Part shown: in pieces, positions 1 to 9,600 of the stretch
Position numbering within the stretch: position 1 is the first letter of the stretch
Layout: each line of letters starts with the position of its first letter
NCBI RefSeq assembly: GCF_014217565.1
Contig: NZ_CP043661.1
Location: forward strand, 6,510,001 to 6,574,000
DNA from: Kribbella qitaiheensis
GTDB taxonomy: Bacteria; Actinomycetota; Actinomycetes; Propionibacteriales; Kribbellaceae
Direction of reading: 5' to 3'
Length of the DNA stretch: 64,000 bases
Notes under the pieces: model-generated
What the model was told of the DNA's origin: nothing
Databases searched by the model: none
What the model saw: the letters and a program-made list of their open reading frames with translations, nothing else
Translations under genes and position numbers: made by a program

Positions 1-606
1 GGCTGGGAGCCCCGCCGCCCACCGGCGGCAATGCCGGGCGCGTCGGCGCTCTCGGTGATGGCTGTGGTCGGCGATGTGGACTGCGAAGGCTTCATCGCCG
101 GCCTGCTCGAGTTCGTTCACACCGTGCCGTTGGAAGACCGCGACTCCTGGTGGCGGAACCTCACGAAGACACTGTTTTTCAGAGGAAGCCCGACCGAGCA
201 CGGCGCGATCGCATGGCTCGGGCCGGGTACGGCGGAACAGTTCGCCGACCTCGGCCTGGAGCGGTTCCACGAAACCTTGAAGCTGCCCGACGAACTCGAG
301 CTCTACGTCCCCGGCGGTCCGCCCACCGGGCGGCGGATGTCGTTGCGAGTGGCAACGAAAGAGGTCACCGGCCGGGCGTATCTGACGCATCTGCAGCACG
401 TGCTCAGCGAGGCCTACCTGCGCAGCTTCCTGCGGCCGGGGGATCGGCTGGAGGTACGGCACGAGGACAACCTCGACCCGGTCGAGGAGATCCCGGCCGG
501 CAATCGCGACTTCGAGGCGCGGATCGCCAGCGACCCACGCAGTCCCGGCTGCCTGCGGCTGTACGCGAACCTCACGGTCGTCCCGGCGCTGCACGGAGCC
601 CCCTGA
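1..606 (+). CDS. Unrecognised protein, possibly 5'-truncated by the window edge
   Basis: The frame is open from base 1; the first ATG is at position 31 and would give 191 residues, but it has no convincing ribosome site, so the true start may lie outside the window. The protein looks soluble, with no signal peptide or membrane segment. I could not assign it to a family. Readable stretches include a WWRNLTKTLFF segment near the N-terminus and a C-terminal LYANLTVVPALHG. It ends about 70 bases before a run of co-directional NRPS-associated genes and is probably the upstream member of that biosynthetic operon. The job is unknown. Confidence refers to it being a real gene: codon use is typical of the neighbours. 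Confidence 0.6.
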   Translation, partial: GWEPRRPPAAMPGASALSVMAVVGDVDCEGFIAGLLEFVHTVPLEDRDSWWRNLTKTLFFRGSPTEHGAIAWLGPGTAEQFADLGLERFHETLKLPDELELYVPGGPPTGRRMSLRVATKEVTGRAYLTHLQHVLSEAYLRSFLRPGDRLEVRHEDNLDPVEEIPAGNRDFEARIASDPRSPGCLRLYANLTVVPALHGAP

Positions 607-679
607 CGCAGTAGCGAAAAAGTATGGCCGCGCTGATGAGAGTGGAAGCAGGAGAGGGACCGATGGAAGGGCTGGACAG

Positions 680-1630
680 ATGAGCGCAGTGCAGCATTGG
701 GAGCCGCGGGTGATCACGCCCGCCGAAGCCGGCGTGGCGCCGAGCGCGGCCGGGCTGATCGACTATCTGCGGGACCGCACCGATCAAGGGACCCTGGACC
801 AGCTGCTGGTCGAGGAGAAGGCGCTGGTGTTCCGCGGCTTCGGCGTGGACCCCGACCACCTGGACCCGGTGATGGACCTGCTGCTGCCGGGCCGGCTGGC
901 CTACGTGCATGGCAACTCGCCGCGGACCAAGGTCGGCGACAACGTCTACACCTCCACGGAGTACCCGCCGGAGTACACGATCTCGATGCACAACGAGCTC
1001 TCGTACGCGCACTCCTACCCGTCCCGGCTGATGTTCTTCTGCCAGCAGGCGGCCGAGACCGGCGGCGCCACCCCGGTGGTGGACGGCGTGCGCTGGCTGG
1101 AGGCGCTGGACGACGAGATCACCGCCGCCTTCGCCGATGGCGTCCGCTACCTGCAGAACCTGCACGGCGGGATGGGCCTGGGCAAAAGCTGGCAGGACAC
1201 CTTCGAGACCTCCGACCGTGACGAGGTGACCGCCTTCCTGGCCGAGTCCGCCGCCCAGGTGGAGTGGACCAAGGACGGGGGGCTGCGGATCATCCAGTTG
1301 CGTCCGGCAACGATCAAGCATCCGGTGACGAACACCGAGGTCTGGTTCAACCAGGCCGACCAGTGGCATCCGGCCGGCCTCGGTGACGAGACCGCGCGGG
1401 CACTGGCCCAGATCATGCCGGCCGAGGAACTGCCGCAGGCGGTCACGCTCGCCGACGGTACGCCGGTTCCGGACGCCTGGGCGGTGCAGATCCGCGACCG
1501 CGGCCTGGACTCGGCCGTCGACGTGAACTGGAACAGCGGCGACGTGCTGCTGATCGACAACCTGCTGGTCGGCCACGGCCGGCGCCCCTTCACCGGCGCG
1601 CGACGGGTTCTCGTCGCCATGTCGGCCTGA
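680..1630 (+). CDS. TauD/SyrP-like Fe(II)/2-oxoglutarate-dependent oxygenase (first of two)
   Basis: Predicted non-haem iron oxygenase of the TauD/TfdA superfamily, SyrP-like branch, 316 residues. The iron-binding facial triad is visible as H104-N-E106 and a distal H299 within VGHGRRPF, followed by arginines suited to binding 2-oxoglutarate (FTGARR). Members of this branch typically hydroxylate amino acids, often while they are tethered to an NRPS carrier domain. ATG 680 is preceded by GAAGGG. An earlier ATG at 663 is out of frame and stops at once. It lies directly before a second paralogue at 1663 and upstream of an MbtH/NRPS pair, so it probably tailors an amino acid of that peptide. The substrate is inferred only from context. 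Confidence 0.88.
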   Translation: MSAVQHWEPRVITPAEAGVAPSAAGLIDYLRDRTDQGTLDQLLVEEKALVFRGFGVDPDHLDPVMDLLLPGRLAYVHGNSPRTKVGDNVYTSTEYPPEYTISMHNELSYAHSYPSRLMFFCQQAAETGGATPVVDGVRWLEALDDEITAAFADGVRYLQNLHGGMGLGKSWQDTFETSDRDEVTAFLAESAAQVEWTKDGGLRIIQLRPATIKHPVTNTEVWFNQADQWHPAGLGDETARALAQIMPAEELPQAVTLADGTPVPDAWAVQIRDRGLDSAVDVNWNSGDVLLIDNLLVGHGRRPFTGARRVLVAMSA

Positions 1631-1662
1631 GAATCCCGAACCCTGAGTAGGAGAGAAGAGCC

Positions 1663-2673
1663 ATGAGCACCCTGCCGTACGTCATCACCGGCACCCCGGA
1701 CGGTCCGGGCATCGTCGAGCGGCTGACCGCCGACGGCGCCGAGATCCGCAAGCTGCTGACCACCCACGGCGCGGTGATGCTGCGCGACTGCGAGGTCGAG
1801 GGCGTCGAGGGGATGGAGGAGGCGGTCAGGGCGCTGTCCGGCGAGCCCCTCAAGTACGCCGAGCGCTCGTCGCCGCGGCGGTCCATCAAGGGCAACGTCT
1901 ACACCTCGACGGACTACCCGCAGACCGAGGAGATCTTCCTGCACAACGAGAACTCCTACCAGGCGGCGTGGCCGCGGCTGCTCTACTTCTACTGCGACAT
2001 CGAGCCGGAGACCCAGGGCGCGACCCCGCTGGCCGACATCCGTCGTGTGTACGACGCGATCGACCCCGCAGTACGCGAGGAGTTCGCCCGTCGCAAGTGG
2101 ATGGTGGTCCGCAATTTCCACGAGGACTTCGGCGTCGCCTGGCAGCACGTGTTCGACACCGACAGCCGCGCCGACGTGGAGGCGCACTGCGCCAAGAACG
2201 ACCTGAAGGTGGAGTGGATCGGCGCGGGCGGCCTGCGCACCACCGCGGTCCGTGAGCCGATCCGGATCCACCCGGACACCGGCGACCTGGTCTGGTTCAA
2301 CCACATCACCTTCTTCCACCACACCACGCTGCCGGCCTCGATCCGCGAGGGCCTGCTGGCCTTCCTGACTGAGGACGAACTGCCGACCAACACGTACTAC
2401 GGCGACGGCGGCAAGATCCCCAACGACGTGATGGACCACCTGCGCGCGGCGTACCGCAAGGAGTGGACCCGGATCGACTGGAAGCAGGGCGACCTGCTGC
2501 TGGTGGACAACATGCTGTCCTCGCACGCCCGGGAGCCGTTCACCGGCGCGCGCAAGATCGCGGTCGCGATGGCGGAGGCCTTCCAGCCGGACGCCACCTC
2601 GGTGCCGCCGATCGAGGCCGTCACCGGTCCGTCCGCCCGTGCCGCGGCCGCCGGAGTCGGAGCGCCGGCGTGA
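1663..2673 (+). CDS. TauD/SyrP-like Fe(II)/2-oxoglutarate-dependent oxygenase (second of two)
   Basis: Paralogue of the preceding gene, 336 residues. Iron ligands are H94-N-E96 (in IFLHNENSY) and distal H288 (in SSHAREPF), with a following FTGAR arginine. The two proteins share the NVYTST and FTGAR blocks, so they probably arose by duplication, but they differ enough to act at different sites or on different substrates. A GGAGAGAA ribosome site precedes ATG 1663. The last codons overlap the GTG start of the thioesterase gene by four bases, which indicates translational coupling. Paired SyrP-like oxygenases occur in other small-peptide pathways. No substrate can be read from the sequence. Confidence 0.88.
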   Translation: MSTLPYVITGTPDGPGIVERLTADGAEIRKLLTTHGAVMLRDCEVEGVEGMEEAVRALSGEPLKYAERSSPRRSIKGNVYTSTDYPQTEEIFLHNENSYQAAWPRLLYFYCDIEPETQGATPLADIRRVYDAIDPAVREEFARRKWMVVRNFHEDFGVAWQHVFDTDSRADVEAHCAKNDLKVEWIGAGGLRTTAVREPIRIHPDTGDLVWFNHITFFHHTTLPASIREGLLAFLTEDELPTNTYYGDGGKIPNDVMDHLRAAYRKEWTRIDWKQGDLLLVDNMLSSHAREPFTGARKIAVAMAEAFQPDATSVPPIEAVTGPSARAAAAGVGAPA

Positions 2674-3407
2674 GCTGGTTCCGCACCTACACCCCGAGGC
2701 CGCAGGCCATGCTCCGGCTGGTGTGCTTTCCGCACGCCGGCGGGGCGGCCAGCGCCTATCGCGAGTGGGCCACGCTGCTGCCGGAGTCGATCGAGCTGGT
2801 CGCGGTCCAGTACCCCGGCCGGCAGGATCGTTTCCACGACCCGCTGCTGACCGACTTCACCACCCTGGTCGACGGCATCGTCGCTGAACTGCCCCGCCTC
2901 CAAGGCCCGACCGCGTACTTCGGGCACAGCATGGGCGCGACAGTCGCCTTCGAGGCCGCCCGCCAGATGGATGCCCTTGGCAACGGACCGCGTCGGCTCT
3001 TCGCCTCGGCCCGGATCGCTCCAGCGGTGGCCACCCGGCTAGGGATCAGCTTCGACACCGAGGACGAGGTGATGGCCTACATCCGCAGCCTGGGTGGGGC
3101 CGGCCTGGAGTCGCTGGAGGACCCCGACCTGCGGGAGCTCGCGCTGCCGATGCTGCAGGCGGACTTCAGGCTGATGGAGAGCTACGACTACAAGGCCGGC
3201 ACCCGGCTCAGCTGCCCGATCACCGTGCTCGCGGGATCCGGCGACCACACCTTCGGTTCCGCCGATGCCGAGCACTGGGCTCAGCACACCAACGCCGGGA
3301 TCGTCACCGAAACCCTGCCGGGCGGCCACTTCTACACCGAAGAGGTGCCCGGGCTCGTCACCGACCTGATCGCCCGCACGTTCACCACCGAGGGAGCACA
3401 CCCGTGA
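2670..3407 (+). CDS. Type II (editing) thioesterase
   Basis: Alpha/beta-hydrolase of 245 residues that by family should remove misprimed acyl groups from NRPS carrier domains. The N-terminal [10 protein letters not shown] block and the nucleophile motif GHSMG (about residues 84-88) are typical of stand-alone TEII proteins, as is the late catalytic histidine in GGHFY. I chose the GTG at 2670 because it overlaps the upstream stop by four bases (GTGA) and gives the usual family length; a longer frame starting at 2463 would lie inside the oxygenase gene. It also overlaps the MbtH start by four bases, so thioesterase, MbtH and upstream oxygenase form one coupled unit. Confidence 0.92.
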   Translation: MSWFRTYTPRPQAMLRLVCFPHAGGAASAYREWATLLPESIELVAVQYPGRQDRFHDPLLTDFTTLVDGIVAELPRLQGPTAYFGHSMGATVAFEAARQMDALGNGPRRLFASARIAPAVATRLGISFDTEDEVMAYIRSLGGAGLESLEDPDLRELALPMLQADFRLMESYDYKAGTRLSCPITVLAGSGDHTFGSADAEHWAQHTNAGIVTETLPGGHFYTEEVPGLVTDLIARTFTTEGAHP

Positions 3408-3604
3408 GCACCAATCCGTTCGAGGACGACAGCGCCACCTATCTGGTGCTGCGCAACGACGAGGGCCAGTACTCGCTCTGGCCGGAGTTCGCCGGGGTAC
3501 CGGCGGGCTGGCAGGTCGCGCTGGACCGCACCGACCGCGTCGCCTGCGTCGACTTCATCAACGCCCAGTGGACCGACATGCGGCCCGCAAGCGTCCGCGT
3601 CTGA
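3404..3604 (+). CDS. MbtH-like protein
   Basis: A 66-residue MbtH-like protein, a small cytosolic partner that binds and activates or stabilises NRPS adenylation domains. The sequence carries the family pattern: NPFEDD at the start, then [20 protein letters not shown] and a C-terminal [12 protein letters not shown]. The length is standard. It begins with GTG and overlaps the thioesterase stop by four bases, then is followed after about 75 bases by the NRPS gene whose A domains it presumably serves. Confidence 0.96.
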   Translation: MSTNPFEDDSATYLVLRNDEGQYSLWPEFAGVPAGWQVALDRTDRVACVDFINAQWTDMRPASVRV

Positions 3605-3679
3605 GTCTGCACCGCACTCCGAACACACCCCTGACCATTCATTCCGCCCTTCTGCCGAAGTGGCGGCACCGATCGTGCG

Positions 3680-6600
3680 ATGAGGATCATGGCTGAGAAT
3701 TCGATCGTCCGTCTGCCGCTGTCGGCTGCTCAATCAAGCGTCTGGTACGCCCACCAGCTCGACCGTTCGGGGCACCGCTACACCATCGCCGAGTGCGTGG
3801 AGATCCACGGCTCCGTGGATCCCGCACTCTTCGAGCAGGCCTGGCGCCGGCTGGCGCACGAGGCCGAGGCCTGCCGCGTCCGCGCCGTCCACAACGACGA
3901 CGGTCTCTCCCAGGAGCTGCACACGCAGGTGCCGGACTCGATCGTCGCGACCGTCGACGTGACGGCCGAGGCCGACCCGCGGGCGGCCGCGTTCGCGTGG
4001 ATGCGGGCGGACCTGGCCCGCCCGGTCGATCTGACCACCGGCGACCTCACCGCCACGGTCCTGTTCACCGTCTCGGCCGACTCGGCGATCTGGTACCAGC
4101 GCGGCCATCACGTGACCTTCGACGGCTATTCAGGTGGCGTCGTAGCGAAACGGCTGGCCGCGCTGTACGACGACCTGGTGGCCGGCCGCCCGTTCGGGCC
4201 GTCTCCGTTCGGCACCCTCACGCAGCTGATCGAGGAGGAGCAGGAGTACCGCGGCTCCGACGCCTTCGTTGCTGATCGCGACTACTGGATGGACCAGCTG
4301 GCCGACCTGCCGGATCCGGCCCGGCTGAGCTGGCGGACGCCGGGTCGCGACCGCACGGACGAGGTGCCATTGCGCAGCTCCGGTGCGTTGACGAGCGACG
4401 ACACCACTCGCCTGAGGAAGGCGGCCCGGTCGGCCGGCACGCACTGGTCGATCTGGACGATCGCGGTCACAGCGGCGTACCTGCACCGCGTGACCGGTCT
4501 GACGGACCTGGTCCTCACTCTCCCCGTCACCGCTCGTACTACGGCACTGACGCTCGCGACCCCCGGAATGCTGTCCAACCACGTGCCCCTGCGCGTACCG
4601 GTGTCACCCCGCCAGAGCATGGCCGAGCTGGTCCCGGTCGTCACCGAGGCGCTGCGTGCGGCGCTCAAGCACCAGCGGTACCGCCAGGAGGACATCCGGC
4701 ACGACCTCGGCCTGCCGGCCGACGGCGGCGGGATCGCCGGTCCGATGCTCAACGTGATGGCCTTCAACCACGACCTGCGGTTCGGCGGCCACCGGACCAC
4801 CCTGCACAACCTGTCGCACGGTGCGATCGACGACCTGGCCATTGCCGTGTACGACGACGGCGCCGGCCTCCGCATCGACATCGACGGCAGCGCCGATCGC
4901 TATGACACCGACGAACTGGACAGTTACCAGACCCGCTTCGTCAGGTTCCTCGAGTGCGTCGTGGCCGAGCCGCAGTTGCCGATCGGCCAGATCGAGCTGG
5001 TCTCCGCCGACGAGCGCCGCAAGGTCCTGGTCGACTGGAACCAGACCGCCGTCTCCCTGGACGGCGGCTCACTCGCGGATCTCTTCGAGTCCCAGGTACG
5101 CCGTACGCCGAACGCGACCGCCTTGCGCTACCACGGCACCGAGGTGACCTATGCCCAGCTGAACCGCCGGGCCAACAAGCTTGCGCACCACCTGATCAGC
5201 GAGGGTGTCGGCCCCGAGAAGGTCATCGGGCTGGCCCTGCCCCGCTCGATCGACCTCCTGGTTGCCATGTACGCCGTGGTGAAGACCGGCGCGGCGTACC
5301 TGCCGATCGATCTGAGCTACCCGGCGGACCGGATCTCGTACGTCGTCGAGGATGCCGAGCCGGCTTTCGTCATCACCACCGAGTCGGCTGCGGCCGCGAT
5401 GCCGAACGGCGTGCGGTTGCTGCTCAGCGACAGCCACCTCGAGGACTTGGTCGCAGCGCGGCCGGACACCGACCCGACCGACGCCGACCGGACGATCCCG
5501 TTGACGCCCGAGCACCCGGCGTACGTGATCTATACCTCCGGCTCGACCGGCCGACCCAAGGGCGTGCTGGTTCCGCACGCGGGAGTCGTCAACCGGCTGC
5601 TCTGGATGCAGGCCGAGTACCGCCTGAAGGCGGGGGACCGGCTGCTGCAGAAGACCCCGATGGGCTTCGACGTGTCCGTCTGGGAGTTCTTCTGGGGCTT
5701 GCAGGTCGGCGCCTGTTTGGTGATCGCGAAGCCCGAGGGGCATCGCGACCCGGCGTACCTGGCGAAGCTGATCCAGGACGAGGGCGTCACCACGGTGCAC
5801 TTCGTGCCGTCGATGCTGACCGCGTTCCTGGCCGACCCGGGTGCTGCCGGCTGCACGGGGCTGCGTCGGGTGTTCTGCTCCGGCGAGGCGCTGTCGATGG
5901 AGCTTGCCGAGGATTTCCGGTTCCAGTTGCCCGACGTACCGCTGCACAACCTGTACGGGCCGACCGAGGCGTCGATCGACGTGTCGTACTGGCAGCACGC
6001 CGGCGAGACCGCCAGCACTCTGCCGAAGATGTTCGCGGCGCAGGTTGCGCGTGTTCCTGGCCAGCCCGCTGTGGTTTCGGCTGACCGTCGGATGAGCTAC
6101 GCCGAGCTGGACGCCGCGGCGGACCGGATGGCGCGCGTGCTGCTCCAGCACGGTGCCGGACCCGAGCGCTTCGTGGCCGTCGCTCTGCCGCGGACGCCCG
6201 AATTGCTGGTCACGCTGCTGGCTGTGGTGAAGACCGGGGCGGCCTACCTGCCCATCGACCTGACCTACCCAGCCGACCGTATCGCCTACCTGCTTGAGGA
6301 TGCTCGTCCCGCGTTGCTGGTGACGGAGGAGTCCGTCGAGCTGCCGGACCACGACGTGCCGACCTTGTTGTTGGAGGCGCTGATTGACGCGGGCCCCGCT
6401 TCGGCCCCGAAGATCGACGTGTCGCCTGGCTACCCGGCGTACCTGATCTACACCTCCGGATCGACCGGCATGCCGAAGGGTGTTGTCGTCGAGCACCGCG
6501 CGCTCGGGCAGTACCTGCGCTGGGTCACCGAGATGTACGGCGGCCTCAGCGGCCAGACGCTGCTGCACTCGCCGGTGTCGTTCGACCTGACCGTGACGTC

Positions 6601-9600
6601 CATGTTCGGCGCGCTCGTCCGGGGTGGCTGCGTCCAGCTCGGTGCGATCGACGACGGCGTCGCCGGAGCCGAGGACCCGCTGACCTTCGTGAAGGCGACT
6701 CCCAGCCACCTGCCGATGCTGGAAGGCCTTGCGGCCGATCGGTTCGGCAGTGGCGAGTTGCTGCTCGGTGGTGAGGCGCTGCGCGGCTCTGCGCTGACCG
6801 AATGGCGTAAAGCGCACCCGGACATCACCTTGGTCAACGAATACGGTCCGACCGAGGCGACCGTCGGCTGTGTCGAGTACCGGCTCGAGCCCGGCGACGA
6901 GATCCCGGCCGGCGTCGTACCGATCGGCCGGCCGGTCTGGAACACCCAGGTCTACGTGCTCGACGACAACCTCCTCCCGGTGCCCCCGGGCTTCTCGGGA
7001 GAGCTCTACCTGGCCGGCGTCCAGCTGGCTCGCGGCTACCTGAACCGTTCGAGCCTCACCGCGGAACGCTTCGTGGCCAACCCGTACGGCGTCCCCGGCA
7101 GCCGGATGTACCGCAGCGGTGACGTGGTCCGCTGGAACGCCGACGGCGTGCTGGAGTACCTCGGCCGCGCCGACGACCAGGTGAAGATCCGCGGCTTCCG
7201 GATCGAGCTCGGTGAGATCGAGTCCGCGCTGCTGCATCAGGCGGACGTGGCAAAGGCCGCCGTGATCGTGCACAAGTCGAGCTCCGGGGACCAGCAGCTG
7301 GTCGCCTACGTGGTTGCGGACGGCAATGACCTCGACCCGGTCGCGCTCCGCGAGGCGGTCGCCGGCCGGCTCCCGGAGTACATGGTGCCGAGCCTGGTGA
7401 TGCAGGTCGACGATCTGCCGGTCACGCCGAACGGCAAGCTCGACCGCAAGGCGCTTCCCGAGCCCGACTTCTCCTCGCTCACCACGTCGCGTGGACCGCG
7501 GACGCCGGAGCAGGAGATCCTCTGCGGCCTGTACGCCGAACTGCTCGGCCTGGTCCGGGTCGGTATCGACGACAGCTTCTTCGAACTCGGCGGCAACTCG
7601 TTGATGGCCACCCGGCTGATGAGCCGGATCCGGGCCACCCTCGGCGTGGAGTTGTCGGTGCGAGCCCTGTTCGAGCACCCGACCGTTGCCGGGCTGTCGA
7701 CGCAGCTCGACGGCGTGACGGCGGCGCGACCGCCCATCCAGGTGAGGGAGCGGGAAGAGCAGGTGCCGCTGTCGTTCGCGCAGCGCCGGCTCTGGTTCAT
7801 GAACCGCTTCGAGGGTCCGTCGGCGACCTACAACAACGCCTTTGCGGTATCGCTCGACGGCACTCTGGACATTGAGGCACTGCAGGCCGCACTGGCCGAT
7901 GTGGTGGAGCGGCACAAGACGCTTCGGACAATCTTTGCCGATGACAACGGAACGCCGCACCAGGTCGTACTGGAGCCGTCAACCGTCCCGTTGCCGGTGG
8001 CCCGCATCGACGAGGCCGAGTTGGCCGAGCGACTCGACCAGGGCGCCGGCTACGCGTTCGACCTGAGTGTCGAGACGCCGCTGCGGACAACCCTGTTCGC
8101 CTTGGCGCCTGAGCGTCACGTCCTGCTGATCACGCTGCACCACATCGCGTGCGACGGTTGGTCGACTACGCCGATGGCCCGCGACATCGCCACGGCGTAC
8201 GCGGCCCGGGTCTCTGGGGCGGCGCCGGCTTGGACGCCGCTGCCTGTCCAGTACGCCGATTATGCCCAGTGGCAGCGCGAGTTGCTCGGGGACGAGGCCG
8301 ACCCGGACAGCCGCGCTCGTCAGCAGATCGAGTACTGGAGCGACCAGCTTGCCGGCCTGCCCGACCAGCTGGAGCTCCCGACCGACCGGCCGCGCCCGGC
8401 CGTCGCGAGCAACCGTGGCGACGTCGTACCGGTTGCGGTTTCTCACGACCTGTACGCAGAACTGTCGGCACTCGCGCAGGCCAATCACGTCAGCCTGTTC
8501 ATGCTGCTGCAGGCCGCCTTGGCGACGCTGCTCACGCGGCTCGGCGCCGGCACCGACGTGCCGATCGGTACGCCGAACGCGGGCCGCACGGACGAGTCGC
8601 TCGACGATCTGGTGGGCATGTTCGTCAACCCGCTCGTACTGCGAACCGACACCTCCGGCGACCCGACTTTCGAGGAGCTGCTGGCCCGGGTGCGGGAAAC
8701 GAACCTGTCCGCCTACGCCCACCAGGACCTGCCGTTCGACCGGCTGGTCGACATCGTCAACCCGGTCCGGTCGACCGCACGGCACCCGCTGTTCCAGGTG
8801 ATGATGCCGTACCAGAGCGACGACCCGGCGGCCGTGGAGCTTCCCGGCCTGACCGTCTCGCATGCTCCGGTGGACTCCGGGATCGCCCAGTTCGATCTGC
8901 AGCTCGCGCTCCGCGAAGGTGTGGACGGTCTGTCCGGTCACCTGGAGTTCGCGCTGGATCTGTTCGACCGCGGTACCGCCGAGCAGTTGGTCGAGCGGTT
9001 CGGTCAGGTCTTGCGCCAGGTCGCGGAAGCGCCGGACCAGCGGATCGGCGCACTGGAGGTGATCGGAGCCGCCGAGCGCGAGCTCTTGGTCGCCGGGCGC
9101 AACGAAACCGATCGGGAGATCGATTGGTCGACAATTTCGGAGCTGGTGGAGCGCCAGACCGTCCGTACGCCGAACGCCGTCGCCGTGCACGACCACGGGT
9201 CTGAACTGAGCTACGCGGAACTGAACGCCGAGGCCAACCGGCTCGCGCATCACCTGCGTGAGCTGGAGGTCGGGCCGGATGTGGTGGTCGGCGTCCACGT
9301 CGATCGCTCTGCTGGGCTGATCATCGCAGCGCTCGCGGTACTGAAGGCCGGTGGCGTCTATCTGCCGCTCGACCCGGACTATCCCGCGAGTCGGCTGGCC
9401 TACCTGGTCGAGGACGCTGAGGCGTCGTTCGTGATCAGCAGATCGGACCTCGCCGGCGACCTCCCGGCCACCGACGCCCGCGTAGTACTGATCGACTCGA
9501 ACGACTGGGCCGAGGCGCCTGCGACCGATCTGCCGGCAGTTGCCGGGCCGGACGATGTCGCCTACCTGATTTACACGTCCGGGTCGACCGGACGGCCGAA

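Noticed and set aside
572-1576. Long minus-strand open frames opposite the oxygenase genes (up to 459 codons)
   Set aside because: Their composition is arginine/histidine/valine-rich antisense of high-GC codons, with no domain pattern; the plus strand has clear enzymes with catalytic residues.
5069-7960. A 963-codon minus-strand open frame opposite the NRPS
   Set aside because: Low-complexity HQRV-rich antisense of the A domains; no family features.
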